64,000 bases of DNA, taken from the NCBI RefSeq assembly GCF_036543075.1, contig NZ_JAZHPF010000018.1:1-64000 (forward strand). The letters run 5' to 3'. The notes under the pieces were generated by a model. That model was not told the DNA's origin. It was given only the letters and a program-made list of their open reading frames with translations, and made no database searches. Source of the DNA: Deinococcus sp. YIM 134068. Its GTDB lineage: Bacteria > Deinococcota > Deinococci > Deinococcales > Deinococcaceae. The translations under genes and the position numbers were made by a program. The stretch's first letter is position 1; each line of letters starts with the position of its first letter. Shown in pieces: positions 17,530 through 26,093 of this stretch.

Positions 17530-19284
17530 ATGCGAGAACTGCGACGAATCGACACCTCCCCCTCCTCCATCCAGACCGCCGAGGCCGAACGGCTGACGGC
17601 CTTGCTGGAGGAGGCCCGTGCCGCCCGCGCGAACGAGGCGAGGCGGGGCGGGCCGCTCATGGAGGAGGCGTTGCCGCTCGCCCGCGCCCTCGGCGACAGC
17701 GTGACCCTGGCCGAGGTGCTGTTCCTGCTGGGCCTGGGACGGTACGTGACGGGTGACTTCCTGGGGGCCTTCGGGCCGCTGGAGGAGGCCCTGACGCTGT
17801 TTACCAGGGTGGGGGACGTGGGAGGTGAGGCCGATACCCTGATGAACCTGGGGGGCGTCCTCGGCGGCCTGGGGGACCACGCCCAGGCCCTGGAGTCCCT
17901 TCTGCGGGCGCGCGACCGCTACGCCGCCCTGGGACACGCCATGCAGGAGGCGAAGACGGCCCAGCACATCGCCGTCGTCCATGCCAACCGGGGGGAGTTC
18001 GGGGCGGCCCTTCCGCTCCACGAGTTCGCCCTGGCCCGTCACCGCGAGGCGGGCCATGAGCGCGGAATGGGGTACGGGCTGTCGTATGTCGGTGCCACCC
18101 GCGTCGAACTCGCCGTGCGGGCCGGGGCCAGGGGCGACGCTGCGCGCGCGCGTGCCGAGCTGGAAGCGGCCCTCCCCCTGCTGGAGGAGGCCGTCGTGAT
18201 CGGGACGCGGCTGGCGAATCTGCGTCAGGTCGCGTTCGCCGCCACCGCCGCCTCACAGGCCGAGTTCGAGTTGGGCCGGATGGAGGCCGCCGAGGGGTGG
18301 TTCTCGCGGGCCGTGGCGGCGGCGCGGGGCGGCGAGGACCGCGCCACCGAGGCCTACGCCCGGATGGAAGCCGCCCGGCAGCGGCGGGAGCGGGGGGACG
18401 TGGCGGGCGCTCTGGGAGAACTCACGGCGGCCCAGCTCCTTCTGGACGCGGCGGGTGCCCGTCACGAGACGGTCATGGTGCTGCGCGACCTCGTGGACCT
18501 GCACGAGCTGGCTGGCGATACCACGTCCGCGCTGGCGGCCCTGCGGCAGCTTCACACCCTCGAACTCGCCCTGCGTGACGAGTCGGCGGAGGCCCGCTGG
18601 CACCTCGCCCGCGCCCGCTACGACGTGGAACTCCACCGCCTGCGCTCTCAGGAATTGGAGGAGCTGGTGCAGGAGCGCACCCAGCAACTGGAGGCCAGCC
18701 ACTTCGCCCTTCTGGAGCGCCTCGCCGTCGTCGCCGAGTTCCGGGACGCCGAGACCGCCGACCACACCCGCCGCGTCGGCACCCTCGCCGCCCTCCTCGC
18801 CGGGCATCTGGGAGTGCCGCAGGAAGAGGTCCGGATGCTGCGCCTCGCCGCCCGTCTCCACGACATCGGCAAGATCGCCGTCCCCGACGACATCCTGCTC
18901 AAACCCGGTCGCCTGACCCCCGACGAGTGGACCCTGATCCAGACGCATACGACGGTGGGGGCACAGATGCTCGGGGGGCGGGACTCGCCGTTATTGGCGA
19001 TGGCGGAGGAAATTGCGTGGACACACCATGAACGGTGGGACGGGGAGGGGTATCCACGGGGGTTGGGCGGCGAGGACATCCCGCTCGTCGGTCGGCTGGT
19101 GGCGGTGGCGGACGTGTACGACGCGTTGAGCAGTGTCCGGCCCTACAAGGCAGCGTGGCCTTTAGCGGAAGTGGTCGGAGAGATCGAGCGGGGGGTGGGA
19201 ACGCGCTTCGATCCCCGCGTGGTGGGGGCGTTTCTCGACCTGATCGGGACGGGGCGCTGGCCGCCGGGCGAGGGCGGTTCCTGA
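17530..19284 (+). CDS. HD-GYP domain protein with TPR-like sensor region
   Basis: A 584-residue soluble protein. The first 370 residues are helical TPR-like repeats (ADTLMNLGGVLGGLGDHAQALE and similar), followed by a coiled coil (EELVQERTQQLEAS). The C-terminal HD-GYP domain has the HD pair (LHDIGKIAVPD), the preceding His (DHTRRVGTLAALLAGHLG) and the GYP segment (HHERWDGEGYPRGLGGEDIP, DVYDALSSVRPYK). HD-GYP proteins hydrolyse cyclic di-GMP, so this is probably a phosphodiesterase controlled by protein contacts through the TPR region. No receiver domain is present. It is monocistronic. Confidence 0.9.
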   Translation: MRELRRIDTSPSSIQTAEAERLTALLEEARAARANEARRGGPLMEEALPLARALGDSVTLAEVLFLLGLGRYVTGDFLGAFGPLEEALTLFTRVGDVGGEADTLMNLGGVLGGLGDHAQALESLLRARDRYAALGHAMQEAKTAQHIAVVHANRGEFGAALPLHEFALARHREAGHERGMGYGLSYVGATRVELAVRAGARGDAARARAELEAALPLLEEAVVIGTRLANLRQVAFAATAASQAEFELGRMEAAEGWFSRAVAAARGGEDRATEAYARMEAARQRRERGDVAGALGELTAAQLLLDAAGARHETVMVLRDLVDLHELAGDTTSALAALRQLHTLELALRDESAEARWHLARARYDVELHRLRSQELEELVQERTQQLEASHFALLERLAVVAEFRDAETADHTRRVGTLAALLAGHLGVPQEEVRMLRLAARLHDIGKIAVPDDILLKPGRLTPDEWTLIQTHTTVGAQMLGGRDSPLLAMAEEIAWTHHERWDGEGYPRGLGGEDIPLVGRLVAVADVYDALSSVRPYKAAWPLAEVVGEIERGVGTRFDPRVVGAFLDLIGTGRWPPGEGGS

Positions 19285-19285
19285 C

Positions 19286-20209
19286 CTACCGGAGCAATCT
19301 GGCGAGCGCCTCGATGCGCCGCAGGTCCGTGATCGGGCCGCTGGACGGCTCCTGCGGGTCGAGGAGATAGGTCACGACGGGCACCCCCGCGCGGGCGAGC
19401 AGGGCGTCGGTGGCGTTCCGGGGCAGGGGCTGGCCGTTCACCTTGAGACGCAGCAGCACGGTGCGGTCGGCCTTCAGGGTGGTCAGGGCCTCGGGCGAGA
19501 GAACCTTGAACACGAGGTCAGGCGTCATCCCGGCGGGCACGACGAGCTTCAACCCGAGACTTCCCAGCGTCCGCGAGAAGCTGAACTTCTCTCCCAGCGC
19601 CACGACGCTCTGCGGATCGAACATGTACAGCAGGGCAGTATTCGGCCCCGCCGCTGTCACGGGCGCGATCTGGGCCTTGAGGGTCGCCACGCGGGCGTCG
19701 TAGGTCGCCAGGTAGCGCCGCGCCTGGGCCGACTTGCCCAGCACCCGCCCCACCTCGGTCAATGCCCGCCGCCAGCCCGACGCCCCCGCGTCGTAGTCGA
19801 AGGCGAGCGTCGGGGCCAGCCGCGCGAGTTGCGGGTACAGCGTGTTGCTGCCGTCGTCCCCGGCGCTCATCAGGATCAGGTCGGGCCTCAACGCCGCGAT
19901 GGTCTCCAGGCTGGGCTGGTCGTGCGTGCCGACGAAGACGGGCTGGCCGAGACTGCGCGCGGCGGGCGCGGTCAGGGCCGTGAGGGGCCGCCCCGGCGTC
20001 GCCCCCTGTACCCGCGTGCTGCCGAAACCCACGGGCCTCACGCCGAGGACCGCGAGCAATTCCGCCGTCTCCTCCTGAATGACCACGACACGTTGCGGCA
20101 CCCGCGTCAGCGTCGTGCTGCCCAGGTCGTGCCGCACGGTGAGGGGAAAGGCCTGCGCCGAGGCCGCCGAGACGGAGAGGGCGGCGATCAGGGGAAGAAG
20201 GCGTTTCAC
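19286..20209 (-). CDS. Iron-siderophore ABC transporter substrate-binding protein (second of pair)
   Basis: A 307-residue exported protein of the FhuD/FecB type. The signal peptide is KRLLPLIAALSVSAASAQA, followed by LTRVPQRVVVIQEETAELLAVLGVRPVGFG, SLETIAALRPDLILMS and the long central helix region of cluster III binding proteins. The GTG start at 20209 overlaps the stop of the upstream gene as GTGA. Permease and ATPase genes are absent from the neighbourhood. In Deinococcus such proteins are usually lipid-anchored or periplasmic; no lipobox Cys is seen here. Confidence 0.85.
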   Translation of the reverse strand: MKRLLPLIAALSVSAASAQAFPLTVRHDLGSTTLTRVPQRVVVIQEETAELLAVLGVRPVGFGSTRVQGATPGRPLTALTAPAARSLGQPVFVGTHDQPSLETIAALRPDLILMSAGDDGSNTLYPQLARLAPTLAFDYDAGASGWRRALTEVGRVLGKSAQARRYLATYDARVATLKAQIAPVTAAGPNTALLYMFDPQSVVALGEKFSFSRTLGSLGLKLVVPAGMTPDLVFKVLSPEALTTLKADRTVLLRLKVNGQPLPRNATDALLARAGVPVVTYLLDPQEPSSGPITDLRRIEALARLLR

Positions 20210-21117
20210 TTGACGAGCACCCGTTCCAGATCGTCCAGCACGCGGCCCGCCGCCAGAATACCGGTCCCGGTCATCCAGTGGTCGTCGGAGACGGGGTAGG
20301 CGCGCCCCGCCCGCACCGCGCCGAGCCTCGCCCACAGGGGACTCCCGGTGAAGGTGGTCAGGGTGGTGGCCTCCGCCGGTCCCCAGGTCGTGTAGAACAG
20401 CGCCTGGGCGTCCATCTGCGGAATCGCCTCCGGGCCGACGATTGCCGCGAAATCGTTCACGCGCTGCGGGCCGGGGCGCGCGAGGCCCGCCTCGTCCAGA
20501 ATGGTGCCGATGAAGCTCGCCCGGTGCATGATGCGCGTCTGGCCGGGCAGGAAGCGCACGACCGAGACGGTGGTGTTCGCAGGCACGGCGCGGCCCAGCG
20601 CGCGGGCGCGGGCGCGGAAGCCGTTCAGGAGGCGCTGCGCGTCCGCCTTCTTGCCCAGCGCCTCGCCCCACAGCAGCAGGTTCTCGCGCCACGTCGCCCC
20701 CACCGTGTCACTCATCACCGTGGGCGCGATACGGCTGAGTGCCGCGTAGACGGTTCCATGCCGCACCTTGCTGCTCAGGATGAGGTCGGGCCTCAGCGCC
20801 AGAATCCGCTCCAGGCTCGGCTCGGTGATCGTGCCCACGCTGACGATGCCGCGCGTGCGGTCGCCGAGGTAGTCCACAAAGGTCTCGTCCCCCGGAAACT
20901 TGCTCGCCGCGCCCACGGGCCTGATTCCCAGCGCAATCGCCGTGTCCAGCGGCCCCGCGTCCAGCACGACCACGCGCACGGGTTTGCGCGGCACGCAACT
21001 CTGCCCCAGCGCGTGCGTGACGAGGCGGCCCGCACACGCCTGGGGAGAGGTGGACTGAGCGGAGGCGGGGGAAACGAGGAGGGCGGCGAGCAGGGCCAGC
21101 TTGTTCACAGGACGCAT
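20206..21117 (-). CDS. Iron-siderophore ABC transporter substrate-binding protein (first of pair)
   Basis: A 303-residue protein with a signal peptide ending at VSPASAQ. The fold markers are RKPVRVVVLDAGPLDTAIALGIRPVGAA, SLERILALRPDLILSS and DDHWMTGTGILAAGRVLDDLERVL, as in FecB/FhuD. It is translationally coupled to the second binding protein. The two share family features but differ clearly in sequence, suggesting two ligands for a shared transporter encoded elsewhere. A promoter candidate lies about 58 bases upstream. Confidence 0.85.
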   Translation of the reverse strand: MRPVNKLALLAALLVSPASAQSTSPQACAGRLVTHALGQSCVPRKPVRVVVLDAGPLDTAIALGIRPVGAASKFPGDETFVDYLGDRTRGIVSVGTITEPSLERILALRPDLILSSKVRHGTVYAALSRIAPTVMSDTVGATWRENLLLWGEALGKKADAQRLLNGFRARARALGRAVPANTTVSVVRFLPGQTRIMHRASFIGTILDEAGLARPGPQRVNDFAAIVGPEAIPQMDAQALFYTTWGPAEATTLTTFTGSPLWARLGAVRAGRAYPVSDDHWMTGTGILAAGRVLDDLERVLVK

Positions 21118-21174
21118 GGGAACTCCAGGGGGAGGTGAGGGCGGCTTAATTCCGACTTTTTGACTCAGGATTCG

Positions 21175-21203
21175 AAGCTATGCCGCCCGACGGTCCCTGT
21201 CAA
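21175..21203 (-). promoter_or_regulatory. Candidate promoter of the siderophore-binding pair
   Basis: On the minus strand a perfect TTGACA (21203-21198) is separated by 17 bases from TAGCTT (21180-21175). It is about 58 bases upstream of the ATG at 21117. The -10 match is weak. Iron regulation would be expected for these genes, but no clear Fur or DtxR box could be assigned. Confidence 0.45.
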
Positions 21204-21229
21204 GCGTGAGGGCTGCCCGGACTCTTGTG

Positions 21230-21409
21230 ACGCTTGATGTGAATTGCAGACCGGGCAGTGGAGGTGTTGTTGCCGTCTGGCAGAAGGACGAGCGGTGCTC
21301 GTCACCCCTCTCCCCAGCCCTCTGCTTCGCAGCTCTACGAGTCACCCGCAGGGGGAGAGGGAGCGGAAAGCACATCCGGTACGCTTATTTCTTAATTTAC
21401 GTCGGGCGT
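21230..21409 (+). repeat. Repeat A copy 2
   Basis: Aligned in reverse complement to copies A1 and A3. The ends ACGCTTGATGTGAATT and AATTTACGTCGGGCGT are an imperfect inverted repeat. The plus strand carries the conserved frame from a GTG in the end repeat: VNCRPGSGGVVAVWQKDE, then CSSPLSPALCFAALRV. It is 180 bases long, like A3. Confidence 0.75.
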
Positions 21410-21614
21410 TTGTGGGGGAGGAGCATACGTTTCAGAAGATGGGCGGCTCTTCACCTCCTTCGGGTTTCAGGGTCCAAACGCCGCAAATGCGCTTCACGGC
21501 CACCTCACGCCGGGGGATGGGGAGAACTTCACACTTGGAAGCTGTGTGGGGCGTCCACGCCCACATCCCGGCGGCCAAACTCCGACACAACGTTCCCACT
21601 CCAGAGGTGTCCGT

Positions 21615-22532
21615 ATGAGCGAAGATCAGAGCCAGTCCGGCAAGAGCCAGTACACGATGCAGAACCCCGTCACCCAGTACCCGCAGCCGCCCTTTCCGCA
21701 GCAGCCACAGGGGGCACCCGGCACCGTCCACGAGATGCAGCCGAAGCCCGACCACGGCGAGACCACCTACCGGGGGTCGGGGCGGCTCGCGGGGCGCAAG
21801 GCGCTGATCACGGGCGGGGATTCGGGCATCGGGCGCGCGGTCGCCATCGCCTACGCGCGGGAGGGGGCCGACGTGGCGATCAATTACCTCCCCGACGAGG
21901 AGGAGGACGCCCGCGAGGTGATCCGGCTGATCGAGGCGGCGGGGCGCAAGGCCGTGGCCCTTCCCGGCGACATCACGCAGGAGGCGTTCTGCCTTCAGCT
22001 CGTTCAGGACGCCGTGGCGCAACTCGGCGGCCTCGACATCCTCGTGAACAACGCGGGCAAGCAGACGGCGGAGAAGTCGCTGGACGAGATCACCACCGAG
22101 CAGTTCGACCAGACCTTCAAGACCAACGTGTACGCGCTGTTCTGGATCACGAAGGCGGCGCTGCCGCACCTGCCTCCTGGCGCGGCCATCATCAACTCCA
22201 CGTCGGTCGAGGCGTACCAGCCCTCGCCGCTGCTGTTCGACTACGCGCAGACGAAGGCGGCGATCATGGCGGCCACCCACTCGCTCGCCAAGCAGCTCGC
22301 GGAGAAGGGCATCCGGGTCAACGGCGTCGCGCCGGGGCCGGTGTGGACGCCCCTCCAGCCGACGGGCGGACAGCCGCAGGAGAAGATCGAGCAGTTCGGC
22401 GGGCAGACGCCGCTGGGTCGCCCCGGCCAGCCCGCCGAACTCGCGCCGGTCTACGTCTTCCTCGCCTCGCAGGAAGCGAGCTACGTCACGGGCGAGGTCT
22501 ACGGCGTGGCCGGGGGCATGGGGCGGACGTAA
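21615..22532 (+). CDS. SDR family oxidoreductase (YhxC-like)
   Basis: A 305-residue short-chain dehydrogenase. A Gln/Pro-rich N-terminus of about 50 residues precedes the Rossmann motif [15 protein letters not shown] follows, then the catalytic Ser ([10 protein letters not shown]) and YAQTK (Tyr and Lys of YxxxK). The N-terminal extension and the spacing match the YhxC/YdaD-type group often found with stress and envelope genes. The ATG at 21615 has AGAGGTG just before it. It probably uses NAD(P)H; the substrate is unknown. A second SDR follows 131 bases later. Confidence 0.85.
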   Translation: MSEDQSQSGKSQYTMQNPVTQYPQPPFPQQPQGAPGTVHEMQPKPDHGETTYRGSGRLAGRKALITGGDSGIGRAVAIAYAREGADVAINYLPDEEEDAREVIRLIEAAGRKAVALPGDITQEAFCLQLVQDAVAQLGGLDILVNNAGKQTAEKSLDEITTEQFDQTFKTNVYALFWITKAALPHLPPGAAIINSTSVEAYQPSPLLFDYAQTKAAIMAATHSLAKQLAEKGIRVNGVAPGPVWTPLQPTGGQPQEKIEQFGGQTPLGRPGQPAELAPVYVFLASQEASYVTGEVYGVAGGMGRT

Positions 22533-22544
22533 GCCAGGGGAGGG

Positions 22545-22603
22545 GCGAAGGCAGAAGGCGGACCGCCATTGTTCGCCTTCTGCTTTCTGCCTCCTTCGCA
22601 GGA
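22545..22603 (+). repeat. Repeat C copy 2
   Basis: GCGAAGGCAGAAGGCG pairs with CGCCTTCTGC and TGCCTCCTTCGC around a short loop, a long imperfect hairpin between the two SDR genes. It belongs to the same family as 17301, 27097, 32143 and 33334. Confidence 0.6.
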
Positions 22604-22663
22604 AAGCTAGAGCGGTAAGAACTCCTCTCAACCACACCCCGGAAACGGGCACAGGAGACGGAC

Positions 22664-23575
22664 ATGACGAACACTTCTATGACGGGCGGGCAGGGCATGA
22701 CCTACGGGCGGCTGGCGGGCAAGGTCGCCATCGTGACGGGCGCGGGCACGGGCATCGGCGAGGCGGTGGCGCACAAGTTCGCCCGCGAGGGGGCGAAGGT
22801 GGTCGTCGCGGGGCTGGACAGCGACCCGGTGGACGACGTGGTGCGCGCGATTGTGCAGCAGGGCGGACAGGCCGTCTCCTACAAGGGGGACCTCTCGGAG
22901 GACGCGAGCGCCGAGGCGTGCGTGCAACTCGCGGTGAGTACCTACGGCCAGCTCGATGTCCTCGTGAACAACGCGGGCGTCTTCCTCGCCACCGCCGAGA
23001 CGGACAAGTACCCGGTGGACGTGTTCGACGCGACGGTCCGCAACAACGTCCGCACGCCCTTCCTGATGACCAAACACGCGCTGCCCTACCTCCAGAAGAC
23101 GCGGGGCAACATCGTGGCGACCGGCTCGGAGGCGGGCTTCAACGGCGAGGCGCAGAATTCCCCCTACGGCGGCACGAAGGGCTTCGTCCACGCCTTCATC
23201 ATGGGCGTGGCGGTCGAGCAGGCCAAGTACGGCGTGCGCGCCAACTGCGTCTGCCCCGGCGCGATTGACACCGCCTGGACCCACAAGGAGACCGGGCCGA
23301 TGGACGCCAAGCTGGAGAAGACGCTCGTGGAGGCCGCGCCGATGGGCCGCCGGGGCACGCCCGAGGAGATGGCGAACGTCTTCGCGTTCCTCGCGTCCGA
23401 CGAGGCGAGCTACGTCACCGGGGCGCTGTGGCTCGCCGACGGCGGCGTGACGCCCGCGAAGGGCAGCATGGGCGGTGAGGTGCCCCGCGAGCTGCGCCAG
23501 GAGCCGGGAGGCCAGCTCATGCTGGGGCACAGCCTCGACGGTCTGAAGAACAAGGAGACCGAGACGATCAAGTGA
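22664..23575 (+). CDS. SDR family oxidoreductase
   Basis: A 303-residue short-chain dehydrogenase with TGAGTGIGEAVA for the cofactor, NNAG, catalytic Ser in VATGSEAGF and YGGTK (YxxxK). The C-terminal part (ASDEASYVTGALWLADGGVTP) is canonical, followed by an unusual tail of about 40 residues (KGSMGGEVPREL to KNKETETIK). The neighbour upstream is also an SDR but belongs to another subgroup, so this is co-location rather than a recent duplication. The substrate is unknown. Confidence 0.88.
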   Translation: MTNTSMTGGQGMTYGRLAGKVAIVTGAGTGIGEAVAHKFAREGAKVVVAGLDSDPVDDVVRAIVQQGGQAVSYKGDLSEDASAEACVQLAVSTYGQLDVLVNNAGVFLATAETDKYPVDVFDATVRNNVRTPFLMTKHALPYLQKTRGNIVATGSEAGFNGEAQNSPYGGTKGFVHAFIMGVAVEQAKYGVRANCVCPGAIDTAWTHKETGPMDAKLEKTLVEAAPMGRRGTPEEMANVFAFLASDEASYVTGALWLADGGVTPAKGSMGGEVPRELRQEPGGQLMLGHSLDGLKNKETETIK

Positions 23576-23644
23576 GGCGGGAGGGGGAACCGTCAGCGAT
23601 CAGCCCTCAGCTTTCAGCGAAAACACGGGGAGCTTGGCTCTGAC

Positions 23645-24244
23645 TCAGGTTTCGGAATAGCTCGTCCGGTATGGGCGGCCCCGCCGATACATCCCCCACG
23701 GCGAAGGGGGTTCAGGGTGGGTTCGAGGTGGGGCCTCCGGGGAAGGGGTGTGGCGTCTCCCCTGGCGACTGGAAGCTGGCGACTGGCGACCGCACGACCT
23801 CAGTTCTCCAACTGCGCGCATCTGCTCGCGGAACTGGACGGAGAGGAAGCGCAGGCCGTCCACGCTCCTGAGCAGCACGGCGCGGAAGCTGTCGGCGTCG
23901 GGCAGGTAGGCATTGACGCTGGCGCTCACGTTGTCGTCGAAGACCGTGACGCGCCCGATGCGGACGCTGTGTTGCGCGAGCATGGCCGCCTCCAGCGCCC
24001 GCGTGCGCTCCGCCGCGTCCTCCAGCGGCCAGAAGTACGGCAACACGACCGCCAGCGCCGTGGGGTCGTTCGTGCCCGTCACGACGATATACGTGCTGCC
24101 CTCGTACTTGAAGTACACGTCGCCGTCCTCGTCCAGCCGGGGCCGGAAGCCTTCCTCGGCGAGGTAGTCGAGGACCGCTGCGGCGTAGGCGGTGGGCACG
24201 GGGTCGGCGGCAGGGAGGGTCGGCACCGGGTCGAGGTCGCTCAT
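23645..24244 (-). CDS. YbjN-like small protein with a repeat-derived C-terminal tail
   Basis: A 199-residue protein. Residues 15-145 look like a YbjN/secretion-chaperone fold (VLDYLAEEGFRPRLDEDGDVYFKYEGSTYIVV, VFDDNVSASVNAYLPDADSFRAVLLRS). After REQMRAVGELRS the sequence turns into Pro/Arg-rich read-through of a short repeat containing CTGGCGACTGG units (23745-23800). A stop codon (TGA, complement of 23810-23812) sits in another frame right where the domain ends. The family would then finish about residue 145, and a small indel plus the repeat may have created the tail. The family call is moderate. Confidence 0.6.
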   Translation of the reverse strand: MSDLDPVPTLPAADPVPTAYAAAVLDYLAEEGFRPRLDEDGDVYFKYEGSTYIVVTGTNDPTALAVVLPYFWPLEDAAERTRALEAAMLAQHSVRIGRVTVFDDNVSASVNAYLPDADSFRAVLLRSVDGLRFLSVQFREQMRAVGELRSCGRQSPASSRQGRRHTPSPEAPPRTHPEPPSPWGMYRRGRPYRTSYSET

Positions 24245-24322
24245 GGCCCCGGTTTAACACGGACCCGGCATGTCAGTGGGCGCGGATGACGGGCGACGGG
24301 TGGGGTCCTCCCCCGACGGATG

Positions 24323-24451
24323 GATACGGGGTTGCTCTGATTCCAGAACATCCGGGAAAGCGCCGGATGCTCTTCCATCGCCGTCATCCCGTATCTTTCG
24401 CTTCTCGCTCCGCTCGGTTGATTCCAGGGAATCAACGCAATTTGGTATGAG
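24323..24451 (+). repeat. Repeat D copy 1
   Basis: An element with two hairpins, AACATCCGG/CCGGATGCT and a perfect TTGATTCC/GGAATCAA, separated by the core TTCTCGCTCCGCTCGG and ending in TATGAG. The copy at 46431 has the same order and core but different paired arms. It lies between the YbjN-like and the B3/4-domain genes. Confidence 0.6.
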
Positions 24452-24454
24452 CCT

Positions 24455-25141
24455 CTACCCGCTCGCCGTGTAGACCTCCAGCCCCTCCACCTCCGCCTCC
24501 GGCGCGAAGAGGCGGACGTTCTCGCGGATGGCGTCCAGTTGCCGCCGCACCGCCTCCTCCGGGACGCCGGGCGGGGCGTAGGTCACGTACAGGGCGCGGC
24601 GGGTCGCCGGGGTGACGGGCGTTCTCGCGTCCTGCCCGGTGAGAATGGTGCAGATCACGCCCACGGCGTCGGCCATCATCATGTCGCCCGGCCTCAGCGT
24701 GCAGACCCTGCCGTTCATGCCCATGAACGCCTCGTCACCCCGCGTCACGTCCACGACGAGGGGCGGCCTCAGCGTGTCGGCGTCGTGGCTCGCCGTGAGG
24801 ATCAGGGTGTCCAGCTCGGCGGCGAAACTCGCGTCCACAAGCGGAGTCACGTCGGGCAGCGCCTTGCCCTTGTGCACCACGGACTCCAGTTGAAGTTGGA
24901 CGTGGTAGGTCTGGTCGAACTTCCTGTAGTAGGTCCGGTAGGCCCGTAGCACGTCCACCCCCAGCAGTTCGGCGCGGGAGAGGGGGCCGAAGCGGTCGCG
25001 CAACCGGGCCTCCACCTCGCGCTTGCGGGCATCGAGGGGCGTGGGACGGCGGGTGTTGTCCACCCCACCGAGGAGCAGGGTGCCGACGTGCCCTCCGGGG
25101 AAGGTGGCGTGCCAGCGGTCGGTCGTGGTGAGGAGGGGCAT
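24455..25141 (-). CDS. B3/B4 domain (tRNA synthetase beta-subunit-like) protein
   Basis: A 228-residue protein matching the free-standing B3/4 domain of phenylalanyl-tRNA synthetase beta (LLGVDVLRAYRTYYRKFDQ, LPDVTPLVDASFAAELDTLILTASHD, and a central GMNGRVCTLRPGDMMMADAVGVICTIL). These proteins are thought to edit or bind aminoacyl-tRNA but lack catalytic synthetase domains. The ATG at 25141 has AAGGAG upstream; the longer frame is antisense read-through. It follows the DMT transporter by 19 bases, so the two are probably co-transcribed. Confidence 0.8.
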   Translation of the reverse strand: MPLLTTTDRWHATFPGGHVGTLLLGGVDNTRRPTPLDARKREVEARLRDRFGPLSRAELLGVDVLRAYRTYYRKFDQTYHVQLQLESVVHKGKALPDVTPLVDASFAAELDTLILTASHDADTLRPPLVVDVTRGDEAFMGMNGRVCTLRPGDMMMADAVGVICTILTGQDARTPVTPATRRALYVTYAPPGVPEEAVRRQLDAIRENVRLFAPEAEVEGLEVYTASG

Positions 25142-25160
25142 GGGTTGACTCCTTGCGGGA

Positions 25161-26060
25161 TTACGGGCGGGCGAGGACGAAGGTCGCGCACAGGACGCAG
25201 CCCAGGCCGAGGGCGTGCCACACGGTGAGCGGCTCGCCGAGGACGAGGGCGGAGAGGGCCACCGCACTCACGGGGAGCCAGCCCGTCGAGACCGCCGCCG
25301 TGCCCGCGCTCACCCGCCGCACCCCGGCGAACCACAGGAGGTAGGCGAGGACGGTCGCACCCAGGGCGTAGACGAGGATCGCCAGCCCGTCGGCGGGGCG
25401 CAGGCCACGGGGGTCGAAGGCGGGCACCTCCGGGAGGGCGAGCGGCACGAACATCAGCAGGGCGAGCAGCGTGACGAGGGTGGTCGCCGTCAGGGGACTG
25501 ACCCGCGCGGAGGTGAGTTTGCTCAGCACGTTCCACGCCGCCTCCCCCGCCACCGCGCCGAGGACGAGCAGGTTGCCGAGGAGGGGGTGAGGCCCCGCGC
25601 CAGCAGATGACCCCGGCACGGTGAGGACGAGGACGCCCAGTCCCGTGAGGAGAACGCCCATCCACCCACGCGCGCCGGGCCGCTCCCGCAGCACCGCCCA
25701 TGCGAGGAGCGCCGTCACGGCGGGCACGGTGCTCGTCAGGATGCCCGCCGAGGCCGCCGAGGTGAGGGGCAGCCCATAGAACAGGAACACCCGGAACAGC
25801 ACGACGCCGCATAGCGCCTGCAACAGCAACGGTCGCCACGCCCCCGGCGGCACGCGCACGCCGCCCTCCCGCCACAGGCAAAGGGCGAGCAGCACGGCGG
25901 TAGCGGGCAGCAGGACGAGGACGTTCGCCAGGAAGGGGGGGATGCTCCCCGAGATGATCTTCGTGAGGACGACCGAACTGCCCGCGAGGAGCATGGCGAG
26001 CGCGAGTTGCCCACGTGCGAGGAGGGAACCCTGGGCCGGGACGGGGGGCGAGGCCTGCAT
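25161..26060 (-). CDS. EamA/DMT family transporter
   Basis: A 299-residue protein with ten membrane helices in two EamA repeats (LAMLLAGSSVVLTKIISGSIPP, LPLTSAASAGILTSTVPAVTALLAW, and in the second half GTAAVSTGWLPVSAVALSALVLGEPLT). The family exports or imports amino acids and other small metabolites. It is upstream of the B3/4-domain gene and next to an AraC regulator on the same strand, which may control both. Confidence 0.85.
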   Translation of the reverse strand: MQASPPVPAQGSLLARGQLALAMLLAGSSVVLTKIISGSIPPFLANVLVLLPATAVLLALCLWREGGVRVPPGAWRPLLLQALCGVVLFRVFLFYGLPLTSAASAGILTSTVPAVTALLAWAVLRERPGARGWMGVLLTGLGVLVLTVPGSSAGAGPHPLLGNLLVLGAVAGEAAWNVLSKLTSARVSPLTATTLVTLLALLMFVPLALPEVPAFDPRGLRPADGLAILVYALGATVLAYLLWFAGVRRVSAGTAAVSTGWLPVSAVALSALVLGEPLTVWHALGLGCVLCATFVLARP

Positions 26061-26093
26061 GGGAGGACGCTAGGGCCGCGCCGCACCTCCGGT

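Larger units (their letters stand above)
21118..21614. other. Intergenic region between binding proteins and SDR gene
   Basis: Nearly 500 bases holding the candidate promoter at 21175-21203, repeat A2 at 21230-21409, and about 200 bases leading to the SDR ribosome site (AGAGGTG). Apart from the reading frame inside repeat A2, no gene is seen. Confidence 0.5.
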
